From the NCBI RefSeq assembly GCF_029223185.1, contig NZ_JARHUG010000005.1, positions 1 to 64,000 on the forward strand: a stretch of DNA of 64,000 bases, in the 5' to 3' direction. Shown here piece after piece: positions 10,279-19,536 of this stretch. Below the pieces are notes generated by a model. That model saw nothing but the letters and a program-made list of their open reading frames with translations, made no database searches and was not told the DNA's origin. The position numbers were made by a program, and so were the translations under genes. The stretch is from Aliiglaciecola sp. CAU 1673. GTDB taxonomy: Bacteria; Pseudomonadota; Gammaproteobacteria; Enterobacterales; Alteromonadaceae. Position 1 is the stretch's first letter. The number at the start of each line of letters is the position of its first letter.

Positions 10279-10301
10279 AAAAAACGCCGGGAGCGTTTTT
10301 T
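10279..10301. terminator. Bidirectional intrinsic terminator upstream of rplN
   Basis: Stem AAAAAACGC / GCGTTTTTT around a 5-nt loop, with A and T runs on both sides. On the minus strand it insulates rplN from any transcription coming from the right. Confidence 0.7.
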
Positions 10302-10302
10302 G

Positions 10303-10640
10303 ACGTTGGCGTACCCGCCAACGGCCGCCGAAGGGGGTGAATCCCAGGGATGGGATGAACAAAAAAACGCATCCCGAAACCAGCTCAAAATCTGCGTGGA
10401 TACTAAGAACTCGTTAATATAATCCCTCCCTGGAGCCGGAGCCTGACCATCCACGGTCAGCCGCGACACTCTCAAAGCGTGACGTTAAGTTAACCTTAGC
10501 CCTAAGGGGCGAGTGTCACCCCGCCAACGGCCCTTCAGGGCGCAGGGCAGGGATAGCCCGAAGAAAAAAACGCCAATCAAAACAATGCCACTAGCCCATA
10601 TAACTCTCTGGAGAAACACTAAATATCAGCCGGCATAAAA
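10303..10640. repeat. Structured non-coding region with a dispersed repeat (copy 1)
   Basis: No credible gene lies here. The stretch is dense in inverted repeats. CTGACC / GGTCAG flanks ATCCAC at 10443-10460. An outer stem GACACTC / GAGTGTC (10465-10471 with 10511-10517) encloses GTTAA-G-TTAAC and GCCC-TAAG-GGGC, a three-way-junction layout. The segment from TCCACGG (10450) to GTGACGTTAAGT (10479-10490) matches a second copy at 60867-60907 with the same 22-bp spacing between the two blocks. It looks like a repeat family of intergenic mobile or relic type. Confidence 0.6.
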
Positions 10641-10643
10641 CAA

Positions 10644-10665
10644 AAAAGCGCCAAAAGGCGCTTTT
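10644..10665 (-). terminator. Intrinsic terminator of the DUF4397-like lipoprotein gene
   Basis: Stem AAAAGCGCC / GGCGCTTTT with an AAAA loop and a T run on the minus strand, 24 nt after the stop of the 10689-12056 gene. Confidence 0.85.
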
Positions 10666-10688
10666 CTAAACTCAAAATCGAAAAATCC

Positions 10689-12056
10689 TCACTCTTCCAC
10701 AGTCTCAGACATCAAAGACACCTTATACCCGCTGGCAGAACTGCTATCAGGCTCCACTACCACCACATAAGACGTTTCCTCATTAATGGCCATGGCCTGA
10801 GTTCGATACAGCAAGGTCTCATTGCCACTGTTATCGTCATACAAGGCAATAATCTCGTAGTAGTCGCTTGGCAACACCAAATCATCAGATTCGGCAAACT
10901 CTAAGCGGGTCAGCTTAAACTCTGCCGTTTCCACAGTTTCGTCCTGACGCACAAAGTAGATTTCAATCTCGTCATAGTCTTTGACCAGATTGACCGCGTT
11001 AATCTCATGCTCGTACACCTGAGGCAAATCACTGTCTAAAAACGCCAAAGAACTGAGCTTGTCTTCTTTATTGCGATAAAACACCACCGTCTTGCTCTCA
11101 CCCTGGTTAAGGGTGAGCAACTTATTGGCAAAAGCCATATTGGCATCAGAGGCTGAGGCCGAAAGTTGGTAGTCACCATATTTCACCAGCCCGTAGCTTG
11201 ATAGTTGCCCAGCCCCCACGGCCATGTCCTGTTGCACGTCGGTGCCGGACAGACGGGCATCAACCGATCCTTCCTCCTTCAGACTGTTGTAATAACGATA
11301 TTGCGCTCCCGCTCGCACATCTTTATATGAGGGAATAGAGGTTGAGTTGATCACCAGGTCCACGACCAGATTGTTCTTCACCGCACCGGCCGTAGACCTC
11401 ACTACCAGCGTGTATTCAGTGGCATAGATGAAGTTGATGCTGTCACTTTCATATACAACTTCGGTCTCTCCTGGCGCAGTCAGGTAAATGACATATTCGT
11501 CCAGATCCCAGTCACTACTGTCTGTGTCGCCATCCCAATATTCAGCCTCGGAAACATTGGCAAAATCCAGGGTGGAAACCAGATGGGCATCTTCAAAAGG
11601 AGCACCGGATTCCGCGACATAGAGGTCGTAACTTTGTCCTTCGATAGCAGACAGACCATTAAGGATGAAGTGATTGTCTAAGGATTGACGTTCGTATTTA
11701 TGCTCGAGCAGGGTTGGCGCGTCATAATCCCCCAGCAACAAGTAGAGAGATTTGTGTCCACTTGAGGTCTCAATGCTCTTTGAGAGGATTTCAATCACCT
11801 TGTTGTCGGCGTCGGTGCGTTGCAGGGTTAGATCCATTTGCTCTGCGTCAAGCGTTAATAGACTGGTGGCATCACCATAACTGGCACTGCCTTTACTGAC
11901 ATCATCCAACAACAGCTCGGTCTCGGCACTATTGGGCGACGCATTATAAAACTGCAGGTAGGCATCGGGGTAATTGCTGTTACCACCGTCAGAGCCTCCA
12001 CATGCCGACAGTGCGATCGCTGCGGCAAGTGGAAGAAGCATGTTCATGGTTTTCAT
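10689..12056 (-). CDS. Exported lipoprotein with DUF4397-like repeats
   Basis: A 455-residue predicted lipoprotein. The signal peptide ends in the lipobox LSAC (Cys19), followed by a Gly/Ser/Asn linker (GGSDGGNSN), so it should be lipid-anchored. Residues about 32-150 (YLQFYNASPNSAETELLLDD) and about 255-350 (AQYRYYNSLKEEGSVDARLSG) look like two DUF4397-type beta-rich units, a domain seen in cell-surface proteins of unknown function. The whole protein is acidic and rich in Tyr. AAGGA lies 6 nt before the ATG. It is monocistronic, with a terminator after it, and occupies the place where the S10 operon is usually found. Function unknown. Confidence 0.75.
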   Translation of the reverse strand: MKTMNMLLPLAAAIALSACGGSDGGNSNYPDAYLQFYNASPNSAETELLLDDVSKGSASYGDATSLLTLDAEQMDLTLQRTDADNKVIEILSKSIETSSGHKSLYLLLGDYDAPTLLEHKYERQSLDNHFILNGLSAIEGQSYDLYVAESGAPFEDAHLVSTLDFANVSEAEYWDGDTDSSDWDLDEYVIYLTAPGETEVVYESDSINFIYATEYTLVVRSTAGAVKNNLVVDLVINSTSIPSYKDVRAGAQYRYYNSLKEEGSVDARLSGTDVQQDMAVGAGQLSSYGLVKYGDYQLSASASDANMAFANKLLTLNQGESKTVVFYRNKEDKLSSLAFLDSDLPQVYEHEINAVNLVKDYDEIEIYFVRQDETVETAEFKLTRLEFAESDDLVLPSDYYEIIALYDDNSGNETLLYRTQAMAINEETSYVVVVEPDSSSASGYKVSLMSETVEE

Positions 12057-12203
12057 TTATTGTCCTTGTGTTGTGACTGACTCATCACAGACACAAGGAC
12101 AATCACCGAGTTCTTGAGGATTCCGATTCTTTACCAATCTTTACAAGCCTTTACATTCGGCATCGAATTGTTGAATAGCTGTGTCTTGAAAGCGCAAAAA
12201 AAC

Positions 12204-12225
12204 AAAGGCCCGGTAACGGGCCTTT
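12204..12225 (-). terminator. Intrinsic terminator of the M1 aminopeptidase gene
   Basis: Stem AAAGGCCCG / CGGGCCTTT around GTAA, followed on the minus strand by TGTTTTTTTGC, 8 nt after the stop codon. Confidence 0.88.
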
Positions 12226-12233
12226 GGGCAAAC

Positions 12234-14813
12234 TTAATGTTGCGTATCGACTTGTTGTAAATAGCGGGTAAAGTCAGGCTGGAAACGCTCCTTTAGAGCA
12301 ATGCACTGGGCCGTTCCATCCATGGCCACTTCGAAACTTCTGGTCATGCCGTCAAACTTATCCATCACCTTGGGATAAAAGGCCTTTGCCAGTTCCATAT
12401 TGTGCGTATCGCAACTGCTGGAGACAAACTCGGGCATACGGGCCACGTGATAACTGGGCATGCGCGCCACCAGCTTATCGAAGTTTTTATCCAGCCACTG
12501 GTAGAACAGATCCTGTTTTTCCTGCGCCTGCGAAGCCACCCGCAAGTTATAAATCACATCAGCGGGGCTCATCTGTTCATCGAAAGAGAACGCCATCAAT
12601 TTGCTCAGATTACTGTCCTGCGGAAAATCCATGCCGGCCATAATAGTGTATCGAATATTAGCGTCGGTATGTTTGAGATAGGCCTGACGGTATTTCTCGA
12701 ACCAACTGGCATCGCCGTATTTAGCCACATTGCTCAATGCCGACGTCGCGATGCCTTTAGAAACGCTGGCGGGATCTGCCAGGTACTGTTCAGTTAGCTG
12801 CCGGCTTTGCTTGTCGATCGCCTGAGTGTGGCCATATTCACTCAGGATAGAGAAGACGGACTGGCGCAAACGAATCACATTCTCTGCGTCGTCGTCCTGT
12901 CCCCTTACACCCAGCTTCTCATACCAAGGCAGCATTTTAGCTTGTACAAAGTGAGCAAAGACCGCTGTGTTGCTGTCATCAACCAGATAAGTTAAGTCTC
13001 TGAGTGAACCGATAACGGCACGCACTACGTCGGGATCATCTACCTGGGCGAGACTGTTAAGCACCTGCATATGTTGATCCAAGGAAATTTCATTGGCCTG
13101 CAACAGGGCGCCTGAGTTGTACAGCAATTCCTTTTTCTCGCGGCTGCTGAGGGCAAGTACATCGGCCAGTAGAGCCTGACGCTGTTTCGCCGAGGTTTTC
13201 CAACGAAAATATCCCATGGCATTGTCGTTGGGATAAATCCAGTCGGCTTCAGCCAATTGACTGGCGAAAGATTCCTTGGCATTCAGATACAGCTTCTGGT
13301 GATGTATTTTTCCGTTCTTCTTGTAGCTGATGGCCAAAGGAACAGTCCATATTTGCTCTTCCACATCGGCACCCGCCAAACGGTAACGCTTCTGCACAAT
13401 CTTTCCTTCATCGCTGAATTCTACAAGCGGGTAACCGGGCTGCTCCAGATAGGTTTTCATCATGGCCGGCACATCGAAATCGGCCACATCGGCAAACACT
13501 GCCCATAAGTCATCGGCGGTGGTATTACCCCATTTGTGCTTCTGCATGTACTTCTGAATGGCTTGTTGTACCGGTTTTTCGCCAATCAGCGACTCGATCA
13601 TATTGAGAATGGACTCACCCTTGCTGTAGTTAAGTCCAAGACCATCCATCACATCGGCGGAAGAGCGAACCACTTTTTTCACCGGCTTAGTAGTGGGACT
13701 GGCATCCGCGATAAAGGCCCCTTCCTGTTCCAGACGGTTTTGGAAATTCAGCTCAGGATATAGCTGCATCATTATTTTGCTCGCCATCCACGAGGCAAAG
13801 GCTTCGTTCAGCCATAGGTCATCCCACCAGGCCATCGTCACCAAATTGCCGTACCATTGGTGGGCAATTTCATGGGTCACTGTATTCAGGGGCCCGCTGC
13901 GCTCTGCCAGTCCGGGCTCGTCTTCAAGCAACAGTAAGCTGCTGCGATAAGTAATCAGGCCGGCATTTTCCATTGCCCCGTGGGTAAAGTTAGGCACGGC
14001 AATAAAATCCAGCTTCTCGTAGGGGTAGGGCATGCCGAAATAGTTTTCCAGCGCGTTGAGGATCTGTGGCGTTTGAGAAACGATAAACTTGGTTTGCGCC
14101 GCCTTACCCTTGGGGGTATAGATTTTACCAGGTACAGATAAACCGGTGATTTCCGCAGAATCCAATTCACCTACCGCAAAGGCGACTAAATAAGTCGGCA
14201 TTGGCTTGGTCTGTTTAAATACCACCTTCTGCCAACCGTTCTCGACGGTGCGTTCTGCAACTGGGGTGTTTGACAACACCACCTGCTTTTGTGGCGCCTC
14301 AATAGTGACTTGATATGGGATTTTATAATTAGGCTGGTCGAAACTTGGGAATGCCCGACGGGCTTCCATATCTTCAAATTGGGTGAACAGATAATTTCTG
14401 TCTTCAAATCTCGACAGGTACAAACCATCAGAGCTGGTATTCACTTTGCCAGAGTAAATAATGTGCAGGCGGTATTCCCCCACAGCTAAGGTTTTGTCGG
14501 CTCTGGCGGTTTGAATATCATAGTTACCAGCAGTGACGCTAAGGGGGATAGCTTCCTCACCTTTCAGTAGCTCAACTTTCTGCAGGTCCAGGTCTATCTG
14601 ATAGAAAGCCAGCACATTTGTGGGCTTGGCGATTTGGATAGTGATCCAGGTTTCCCCACTAAAATCGGGGCTATCGGGATCCAGCTTCAGATGGATCTTT
14701 TGGAAACTGGGCGTGATAGTTCCAGGTAGTTGGTATTCTGGATTAGCCGACAAACTCAGGCTGAGTATGGTCAGCAGCAATCCAAACAATGCGATGTTAC
14801 CTCGCAAGCGCAT
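12234..14813 (-). CDS. Exported M1-family zinc aminopeptidase (PepN/ERAP-like)
   Basis: It removes N-terminal residues from peptides using one zinc ion. The 859-residue protein has the substrate-recognition motif GAMENAG and the zinc site HEIAHQWYGN (HExxH) with the third ligand 18 residues on in WLNEAFASW. I start it at the ATG with AAGGA 9 nt upstream; this gives a clean signal peptide (MRLRGNIALFGLLLTILSLS, cleavage near LSA-NPEY). A longer in-frame start would bury the signal. The signal peptide suggests a periplasmic enzyme and separates it from cytosolic PepN. A long C-terminal helical (ERAP1-like) domain follows about residue 520. Monocistronic. Confidence 0.88.
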   Translation of the reverse strand: MRLRGNIALFGLLLTILSLSLSANPEYQLPGTITPSFQKIHLKLDPDSPDFSGETWITIQIAKPTNVLAFYQIDLDLQKVELLKGEEAIPLSVTAGNYDIQTARADKTLAVGEYRLHIIYSGKVNTSSDGLYLSRFEDRNYLFTQFEDMEARRAFPSFDQPNYKIPYQVTIEAPQKQVVLSNTPVAERTVENGWQKVVFKQTKPMPTYLVAFAVGELDSAEITGLSVPGKIYTPKGKAAQTKFIVSQTPQILNALENYFGMPYPYEKLDFIAVPNFTHGAMENAGLITYRSSLLLLEDEPGLAERSGPLNTVTHEIAHQWYGNLVTMAWWDDLWLNEAFASWMASKIMMQLYPELNFQNRLEQEGAFIADASPTTKPVKKVVRSSADVMDGLGLNYSKGESILNMIESLIGEKPVQQAIQKYMQKHKWGNTTADDLWAVFADVADFDVPAMMKTYLEQPGYPLVEFSDEGKIVQKRYRLAGADVEEQIWTVPLAISYKKNGKIHHQKLYLNAKESFASQLAEADWIYPNDNAMGYFRWKTSAKQRQALLADVLALSSREKKELLYNSGALLQANEISLDQHMQVLNSLAQVDDPDVVRAVIGSLRDLTYLVDDSNTAVFAHFVQAKMLPWYEKLGVRGQDDDAENVIRLRQSVFSILSEYGHTQAIDKQSRQLTEQYLADPASVSKGIATSALSNVAKYGDASWFEKYRQAYLKHTDANIRYTIMAGMDFPQDSNLSKLMAFSFDEQMSPADVIYNLRVASQAQEKQDLFYQWLDKNFDKLVARMPSYHVARMPEFVSSSCDTHNMELAKAFYPKVMDKFDGMTRSFEVAMDGTAQCIALKERFQPDFTRYLQQVDTQH

Positions 14814-14881
14814 AGAAAATTCCTTATTGCTGTGGGCAGGGGTTGCCAACAAAAAGGACAAGCTAACCGAGGAGTTAAGGA

Positions 14882-14904
14882 TTAACCAATAAGAATTTGG
14901 TTAA
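14882..14904. promoter_or_regulatory. Inverted repeat upstream of the M1 aminopeptidase gene
   Basis: A perfect dyad TTAACCAA / TTGGTTAA with a 7-bp spacer, about 70 bp upstream of the aminopeptidase start. The size and spacing fit an operator for a dimeric regulator. No regulator is identified. Confidence 0.35.
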
Positions 14905-14928
14905 ATACTGTGTCATGTACAGAAAATA

Positions 14929-14952
14929 GCGGTGAAATATGTATCTCACCGC
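14929..14952 (-). terminator. Intrinsic terminator of the rnr-rlmB operon
   Basis: Stem GCGGTGA / TCACCGC followed on the minus strand by TATTTTC, about 30 nt after the rlmB stop. Confidence 0.65.
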
Positions 14953-14981
14953 CTTTATCAATCGCAATTATGAAGCCGCAA

Positions 14982-15722
14982 TCAGCCCTGGCGTTGACGC
15001 ACCACTTCGTAGAGGCAAATGCCGGTGGCCACCGACACATTGAGACTGGATACCGAGCCGGCCATGGGCAGTTTGATCAGTTCGTCACAATGCTCACGTG
15101 TGAGACGACGCATACCCTTGCCCTCCGCCCCCATTACCAAAGCAATGGGTCCGGTCAACTTCGACTGGTAAATATCCTGCTGTGCTTCACCGGCAGTCCC
15201 CACTATCCATACACCAGCTTGCTGCAGCTCTTTTAAAGTGCGAGCCAAATTGGTGACCTGAATAAGGGGGACCACTTCGGCCGCCCCACAGGCTACTTTA
15301 CGCACTGTTGGTGTCAAAGAAGCCGATTTGTCTTTGGGCACAATCAATGCGTGCACCCCAGCAGCATCGGCCGTACGCAGACAAGCGCCGAGGTTATGGG
15401 GGTCGGTCACACCATCGAGGACCAGCAAAAATGGCTGTGCATTGGCAGAAATAATGTCGTCCAGATCTTTCTCATCATACTGACGACCAGGTTTAACCTT
15501 GGCCACCACCCCCTGATGTTGCTCCCCCTGAGCCTTGTCATCCAAGGTTTTGCGTTGACAGAACTGCACAGAGGCGCCGAAACGCCTGGCTTGATTGATA
15601 ATATTGAGGAGTTTGTCGTCTTCGCGCCCCTTTAAAACAAAGAGTTCAATGAGTCGCTCTGGCTCACGCTGCAATAAAGACTCCAGTGCATGAATGCCGT
15701 ATACCCAGTCTTGTTGGGCCAT
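14982..15722 (-). CDS. rlmB: 23S rRNA (guanosine-2251-2'-O)-methyltransferase
   Basis: A SPOUT (TrmH-type) methyltransferase that methylates the ribose of G2251 in the P loop of 23S rRNA. The 246-residue protein has an N-terminal substrate-binding domain (about 1-80, [20 protein letters not shown]) and the SpoU domain. Its knot motifs are [35 protein letters not shown] and [20 protein letters not shown]. It starts 3 nt after the rnr stop, the conserved rnr-rlmB operon. Confidence 0.96.
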   Translation of the reverse strand: MAQQDWVYGIHALESLLQREPERLIELFVLKGREDDKLLNIINQARRFGASVQFCQRKTLDDKAQGEQHQGVVAKVKPGRQYDEKDLDDIISANAQPFLLVLDGVTDPHNLGACLRTADAAGVHALIVPKDKSASLTPTVRKVACGAAEVVPLIQVTNLARTLKELQQAGVWIVGTAGEAQQDIYQSKLTGPIALVMGAEGKGMRRLTREHCDELIKLPMAGSVSSLNVSVATGICLYEVVRQRQG

Positions 15723-15725
15723 ATC

Positions 15726-18167
15726 TTACTTCCTCTTCCTTTTATCGGCTGACCCAGGGCGTTTTTTGCTTGCAGCCGGTTTGCCCGAGCGTCCTCGCTT
15801 TGGAGAAGCGTCACCAGTGGACTTGCCACGTTTGCCCCACACATTGTCCCCTGGTTGCTCTTCGGTCGCTGAACCGGCAGAGGGAGGATTTTCCAGACCG
15901 ATGTTATCGTTCCGGGACTTGGCATTGGAACGCTTGCTTTTGGTTTTGCTGATCTGACGAACCGAGACCTTGCGTCCGCCCTTCCCTTTGCCTTGAGGTT
16001 GGTCCAGGACAAAATCAATTTTCCGATCGTCCAGGTTAACCGACGCCACCTTAACCCTGACCTGATCCCCGAGGCGGTAGATGATCCCCAAATTCTCGCC
16101 AATCAGGTACTGTTTGATTTCGTCGAAATGGTAGTAATCATTCTCAAGCGCAGTGATATGCACCAAACCATCGATATGAAACTCAGTAAGTCGGACAAAG
16201 AAACCAAAGTTGGTGACTGAGGCAATCACACCATCGAAACTGTCCCCAACATGGTCGAGCATAAATTCACATTTCAGCCAGTCGGCCACATCGCGGGTGG
16301 CGTCATCGGCACGCCGCTCGGTCATCGAACACTGCTCACCCAATTGCGAGACTTCATCGGCTTCATAGGCTTTTCCGCCGGTGTTGCCCTTACGTTTGGC
16401 CTGTCTATCCAGCACCGCTTTGATGGCGCGATGCACCACCAAATCCGGGTAGCGGCGAATAGGCGAAGTAAAGTGGGCATAAGCATCGAGCGCCAAACCA
16501 AAGTGGCCGATGTTTTCGCGATCATAGACCGCTTGTTTCATGGAGCGTAACAACATGGTTTGGATCAGTTCCTGATCCGGGCGATTTTGGATCTTCGCCA
16601 CCACGTTGCTGAAATCCTCGGGGCTTGGCTCCTTGCCAATGCCATGGGGAATGCCCACTTCCGCGAGATAACTCAAGAAACTGCGAAGACGATCGCTGTC
16701 GGGCTGGTCATGCACACGATACAGCCCTTCGGCTTTGTGTTCTTGCAAGAACTTGGCGGTGCTGACATTGGCCAGGATCATGCACTCTTCGATAATCTTA
16801 TGGGCATCGTTTCTGACCAGCGGCACGATATGGTCAATCTTGCGCTGGGCATTAAAGATAAATTTGCTTTCCTGCGTCTCGAACTCGATGGCACCGCGGC
16901 GGCCTCGGGCTTTTTTCAGCGCGCGATAGAGATCATGCAGGTTGCGAAGGTGAGGTACTAGGGGCTCATAGCGCTGATACAGATCTTTATCACCCTGCAA
17001 TATGTCCCACACCTTGGTATAGGTGAGACGTGCATGGGAATTCATCACCGCTTCATAAAAACGATATTCTTTGAGGATGCCGGACTTGGAGATGGTCACT
17101 TCACAGACCATACATAGCCTGTCTACCTGCGGATTGAGTGAGCACAAGCCGTTGGACAGCACCTCTGGTAACATTGGCACTACTTGCTCGGGGAAATACA
17201 CCGAGTTACCGCGTTCAATGGCTTCTTTGTCCAGTGCCGTGCCAGGACGCACGTAATAACTGACATCGGCAATGGCCACCCACAGTTTCCAGCCACCGTC
17301 ATCCAAAGGTTCACAATACACCGCATCGTCAAAATCACGGGCATCTTCACCGTCTATGGTCACCAGCGGCATGGTGCGCAGATCAATACGCCCGTGTTTG
17401 GCTTCTTCCGGCACCTCTTCGGTCAGCCCTTTGATTTGCTTGTCTACTTCTTTGGGCCAGGCGTGGGGAATATCGAAGGTACGCAGCGCCATCTCGATTT
17501 CCATGCCGGGTGCCATATGCTCACCCAGCACTTCAACTATCTTGCCGACCGCGTTGACCCGGCGTTGCGGGCGTTCGAGGATTTCCACTACCACCACATG
17601 GCCCTGTCTGGCGCCTTTGGTATGCTCGGGGGGAATGATAATGTCCTGACAGATACGGCTATCATCTGGCACCACCACACCCATACCATTTTCAAAGAAA
17701 TAGCGGCCGACAATGGGTTCGCTGCGTGTTTCCACAACGCGCACGATCCGCGCTTCTTTCTTACCTTTAAAATCAGAAGCACTTTCGGTAACCAACACCA
17801 CATCGCCGTGTAGCAGGGTCTGCATAGGGGTACTGTGAATAAAGAGATCTGGCTTACCATCCTCTCTTTTTAGAAAGCCAAAACCATCGCGATGGCCGAT
17901 AACTTTGCCTTTGATCAGGTCCATCTTCTCGGCCAGGCCATATTTTTTATTGCGGTTAAAGAGGACTTGTCCTTCGCGCTCCATGGCACGCAGTCGGCGC
18001 TGGATCCCTACGCGGCTGTCTTCATCTCGGGCATCCACCAGTTCGCAGATTTCCATCAGAGAGAGGGGTTTATTTTGTTGCTGCAAAACCTGCAACAGGT
18101 ATTCCCGGCTGGCTACCGGATTGTCGTATTTTTCTTTTTCGCGTTGGTAATTAGGATCGTCGCTCAT
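15726..18167 (-). CDS. rnr: Exoribonuclease R
   Basis: RNase R is a 3'-to-5' hydrolytic exonuclease that degrades structured RNA and acts in rRNA quality control and tmRNA-linked decay. The 813-residue protein shows an N-terminal helix-turn-helix region, cold-shock domains ([12 protein letters not shown] near 95), the RNB domain with [12 protein letters not shown], a C-terminal S1 domain, and a very basic tail rich in Lys, Arg and Ser from about residue 720. I prefer the second in-frame ATG ([17 protein letters not shown]), which matches the E. coli start and has AAAGGG upstream. Operon with rlmB; motX lies nearby as in Shewanella and Vibrio. Confidence 0.96.
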   Translation of the reverse strand: MSDDPNYQREKEKYDNPVASREYLLQVLQQQNKPLSLMEICELVDARDEDSRVGIQRRLRAMEREGQVLFNRNKKYGLAEKMDLIKGKVIGHRDGFGFLKREDGKPDLFIHSTPMQTLLHGDVVLVTESASDFKGKKEARIVRVVETRSEPIVGRYFFENGMGVVVPDDSRICQDIIIPPEHTKGARQGHVVVVEILERPQRRVNAVGKIVEVLGEHMAPGMEIEMALRTFDIPHAWPKEVDKQIKGLTEEVPEEAKHGRIDLRTMPLVTIDGEDARDFDDAVYCEPLDDGGWKLWVAIADVSYYVRPGTALDKEAIERGNSVYFPEQVVPMLPEVLSNGLCSLNPQVDRLCMVCEVTISKSGILKEYRFYEAVMNSHARLTYTKVWDILQGDKDLYQRYEPLVPHLRNLHDLYRALKKARGRRGAIEFETQESKFIFNAQRKIDHIVPLVRNDAHKIIEECMILANVSTAKFLQEHKAEGLYRVHDQPDSDRLRSFLSYLAEVGIPHGIGKEPSPEDFSNVVAKIQNRPDQELIQTMLLRSMKQAVYDRENIGHFGLALDAYAHFTSPIRRYPDLVVHRAIKAVLDRQAKRKGNTGGKAYEADEVSQLGEQCSMTERRADDATRDVADWLKCEFMLDHVGDSFDGVIASVTNFGFFVRLTEFHIDGLVHITALENDYYHFDEIKQYLIGENLGIIYRLGDQVRVKVASVNLDDRKIDFVLDQPQGKGKGGRKVSVRQISKTKSKRSNAKSRNDNIGLENPPSAGSATEEQPGDNVWGKRGKSTGDASPKRGRSGKPAASKKRPGSADKRKRK

Positions 18168-18510
18168 TGGCCCTTTCATCTGAGTGGCTTGGCTTATCAG
18201 CCCTCATTATAACGAAGTGCCTGATATATATTCGGTAATTTTGTGCGCAATTGAGAATGCTTGCCTGCTAAGCCAATTCTCTCTGGTGTCCGGTACAAAT
18301 ATTCTTTCATCTCATCGACAAAGAGTACAAATATTGAGCCAGACAGCAGTATTTCTGCCAGTTGTAACAGAGGCTGAACAAAGCACTTTTTAGCAATAGT
18401 TGGACACAACTATGACAGGCTGAACTCAATTTCTGCGCCTAGATATTAAGAGCGTAATCTGCACACCATCGTGCATAAACGCATCGAATACTTTTATGCA
18501 GGAGAGGACT
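18168..18510. other. Intergenic region between divergent rnr and the DUF3718 gene
   Basis: No gene is supported here. On the minus strand a perfect TATAAT (18211-18206) lies about 40 bp before rnr, but I see no matching -35 at normal spacing. The region is AT-rich near 18215-18260. A candidate ribosome-binding site AGGAGAGG precedes the plus-strand gene. Confidence 0.4.
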
Positions 18511-18840
18511 ATGAAAGCGATCACATTATTTTCAGCCGTTGCCTTGGGAGTTTCAGCGAATGCAGCAGCGATGACTGATGATTATATTGAGGCAGCCCTT
18601 ATTGAAGTGTGTGAATCGGTGATGAGCAATAAGCCGTTTAAGCTAAAAGATACGCTGAGAGAGCATCGCTTGGATGTACCTACGATCAATGAAAAGTTGT
18701 TGTGCAACTCGGAATCACCTTACAGGTTCGCACTGACACACAGCGCAACACGAACGGCCAATATTTTGAGCGCAGGACGCGTTGACATTAAGGACATTGC
18801 CAAAACAGAAAGCAAAATTAATGTCACTATTGGACACTAG
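18511..18840 (+). CDS. DUF3718 family exported protein
   Basis: A 109-residue protein of the DUF3718 family found in Shewanella, Vibrio and Alteromonas relatives. Signal peptide MKAITLFSAVALGVSANAAA with cleavage after Ala-Ala-Ala or just before MTDDYIE. The mature part has two Cys residues (EVCES and LLCNS) that could form a disulfide in the periplasm. AGGAGAGG precedes the chosen ATG. Biochemical function is not known. It lies alone between rnr and convergent motX. Confidence 0.8.
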   Translation: MKAITLFSAVALGVSANAAAMTDDYIEAALIEVCESVMSNKPFKLKDTLREHRLDVPTINEKLLCNSESPYRFALTHSATRTANILSAGRVDIKDIAKTESKINVTIGH

Positions 18841-18859
18841 TTTTATACCTATACAGGCG

Positions 18860-19483
18860 TCAACTATCTAGCGGACGCCTGGCTTCTCTGACCGCCTTGG
18901 GATGCATCAGCTTTTCCAGACCGGCAAGACAATTGGCGATTTTCTTGTGGGTGGCATCATCCCCGGTCACGGCGTTATACAGCCAATGGTAGGCATCCAC
19001 AAAATCATAGGGACTGCCATAGCCTTCGATAAACAAGTCGGCCAACTGGATCTGTGCTTTGAGATTGCCCAAGCTCGCCGCTTCACGCAACATCACAACG
19101 GCCCGTTCCTTATCCTGCTGAACCAGTTTGCCTTGTGCATGATAGCGACCAAGCTGCTCCAATGCCGCCGGGAGTCCTTGCTCAGCTGCCTCGTTCATGT
19201 AGTAGATACCTTTCTCAACATCGCGTTTTACACAAACACCCCAGGCCAACATGTCCCCCCACAGAAACTGGTAGGCGGGCACCATCAGGGTTTTGGCCCT
19301 GGCTTCGATATCCTGAACCAACTGGCAACGATCCTGCACTACCCTGTCTAAATGGGCGTTATTGTTGATCATGCGGATCAGTTCGTCCTGCGAGTACAGT
19401 TGAACGGCCTTTAGTTCTTCCTGGGCAGACGCAAACCCAGCCATGGCCGATAAAAGCATCAGTGGAAAAAGTGATTTGAACAT
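18860..19483 (-). CDS. motX: Sodium-driven flagellar motor protein MotX
   Basis: MotX with MotY forms the T ring that holds the PomA/PomB stators of sodium-driven polar flagella. The 207-residue protein has a signal peptide ending FASA-QEE and Sel1-like repeats (about 75-185: GIYYMNEAAEQGLPAALEQL; AVVMLREAASLGNLKAQIQL; DAYHWLYNAV). Cysteines at RCQL, GVCV and NCLA fit the disulfide-bonded periplasmic form. Its place next to rnr and rlmB is conserved in Vibrio and Shewanella. A generic Sel1 protein is possible, but length and context favour MotX. Confidence 0.88.
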   Translation of the reverse strand: MFKSLFPLMLLSAMAGFASAQEELKAVQLYSQDELIRMINNNAHLDRVVQDRCQLVQDIEARAKTLMVPAYQFLWGDMLAWGVCVKRDVEKGIYYMNEAAEQGLPAALEQLGRYHAQGKLVQQDKERAVVMLREAASLGNLKAQIQLADLFIEGYGSPYDFVDAYHWLYNAVTGDDATHKKIANCLAGLEKLMHPKAVREARRPLDS

Positions 19484-19536
19484 CTGAATTCCCTCATTCT
19501 TGCCCTGTTATCGGCCAAACTGAAAAAAGCTGAAAT

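Noticed and set aside
10158-10475. A 105-codon minus-strand reading frame upstream of rplN
   Set aside because: It runs through a terminator, the candidate spc promoter and the dispersed repeat, and has no ribosome-binding site. Best seen as a chance frame across structured DNA.
10479-10495. GTTAAGTTAACC considered as an integron attC-type core
   Set aside because: No paired R'/R'' boxes, cassette or integrase; it is explained by the dispersed repeat.
17184-17813. A 209-codon plus-strand frame inside rnr
   Set aside because: Antisense shadow of the conserved RNase R cold-shock and RNB coding sequence.
18197-18409. A 70-codon minus-strand frame upstream of rnr
   Set aside because: No ribosome-binding site, no recognisable features, and it overlaps the likely rnr promoter.
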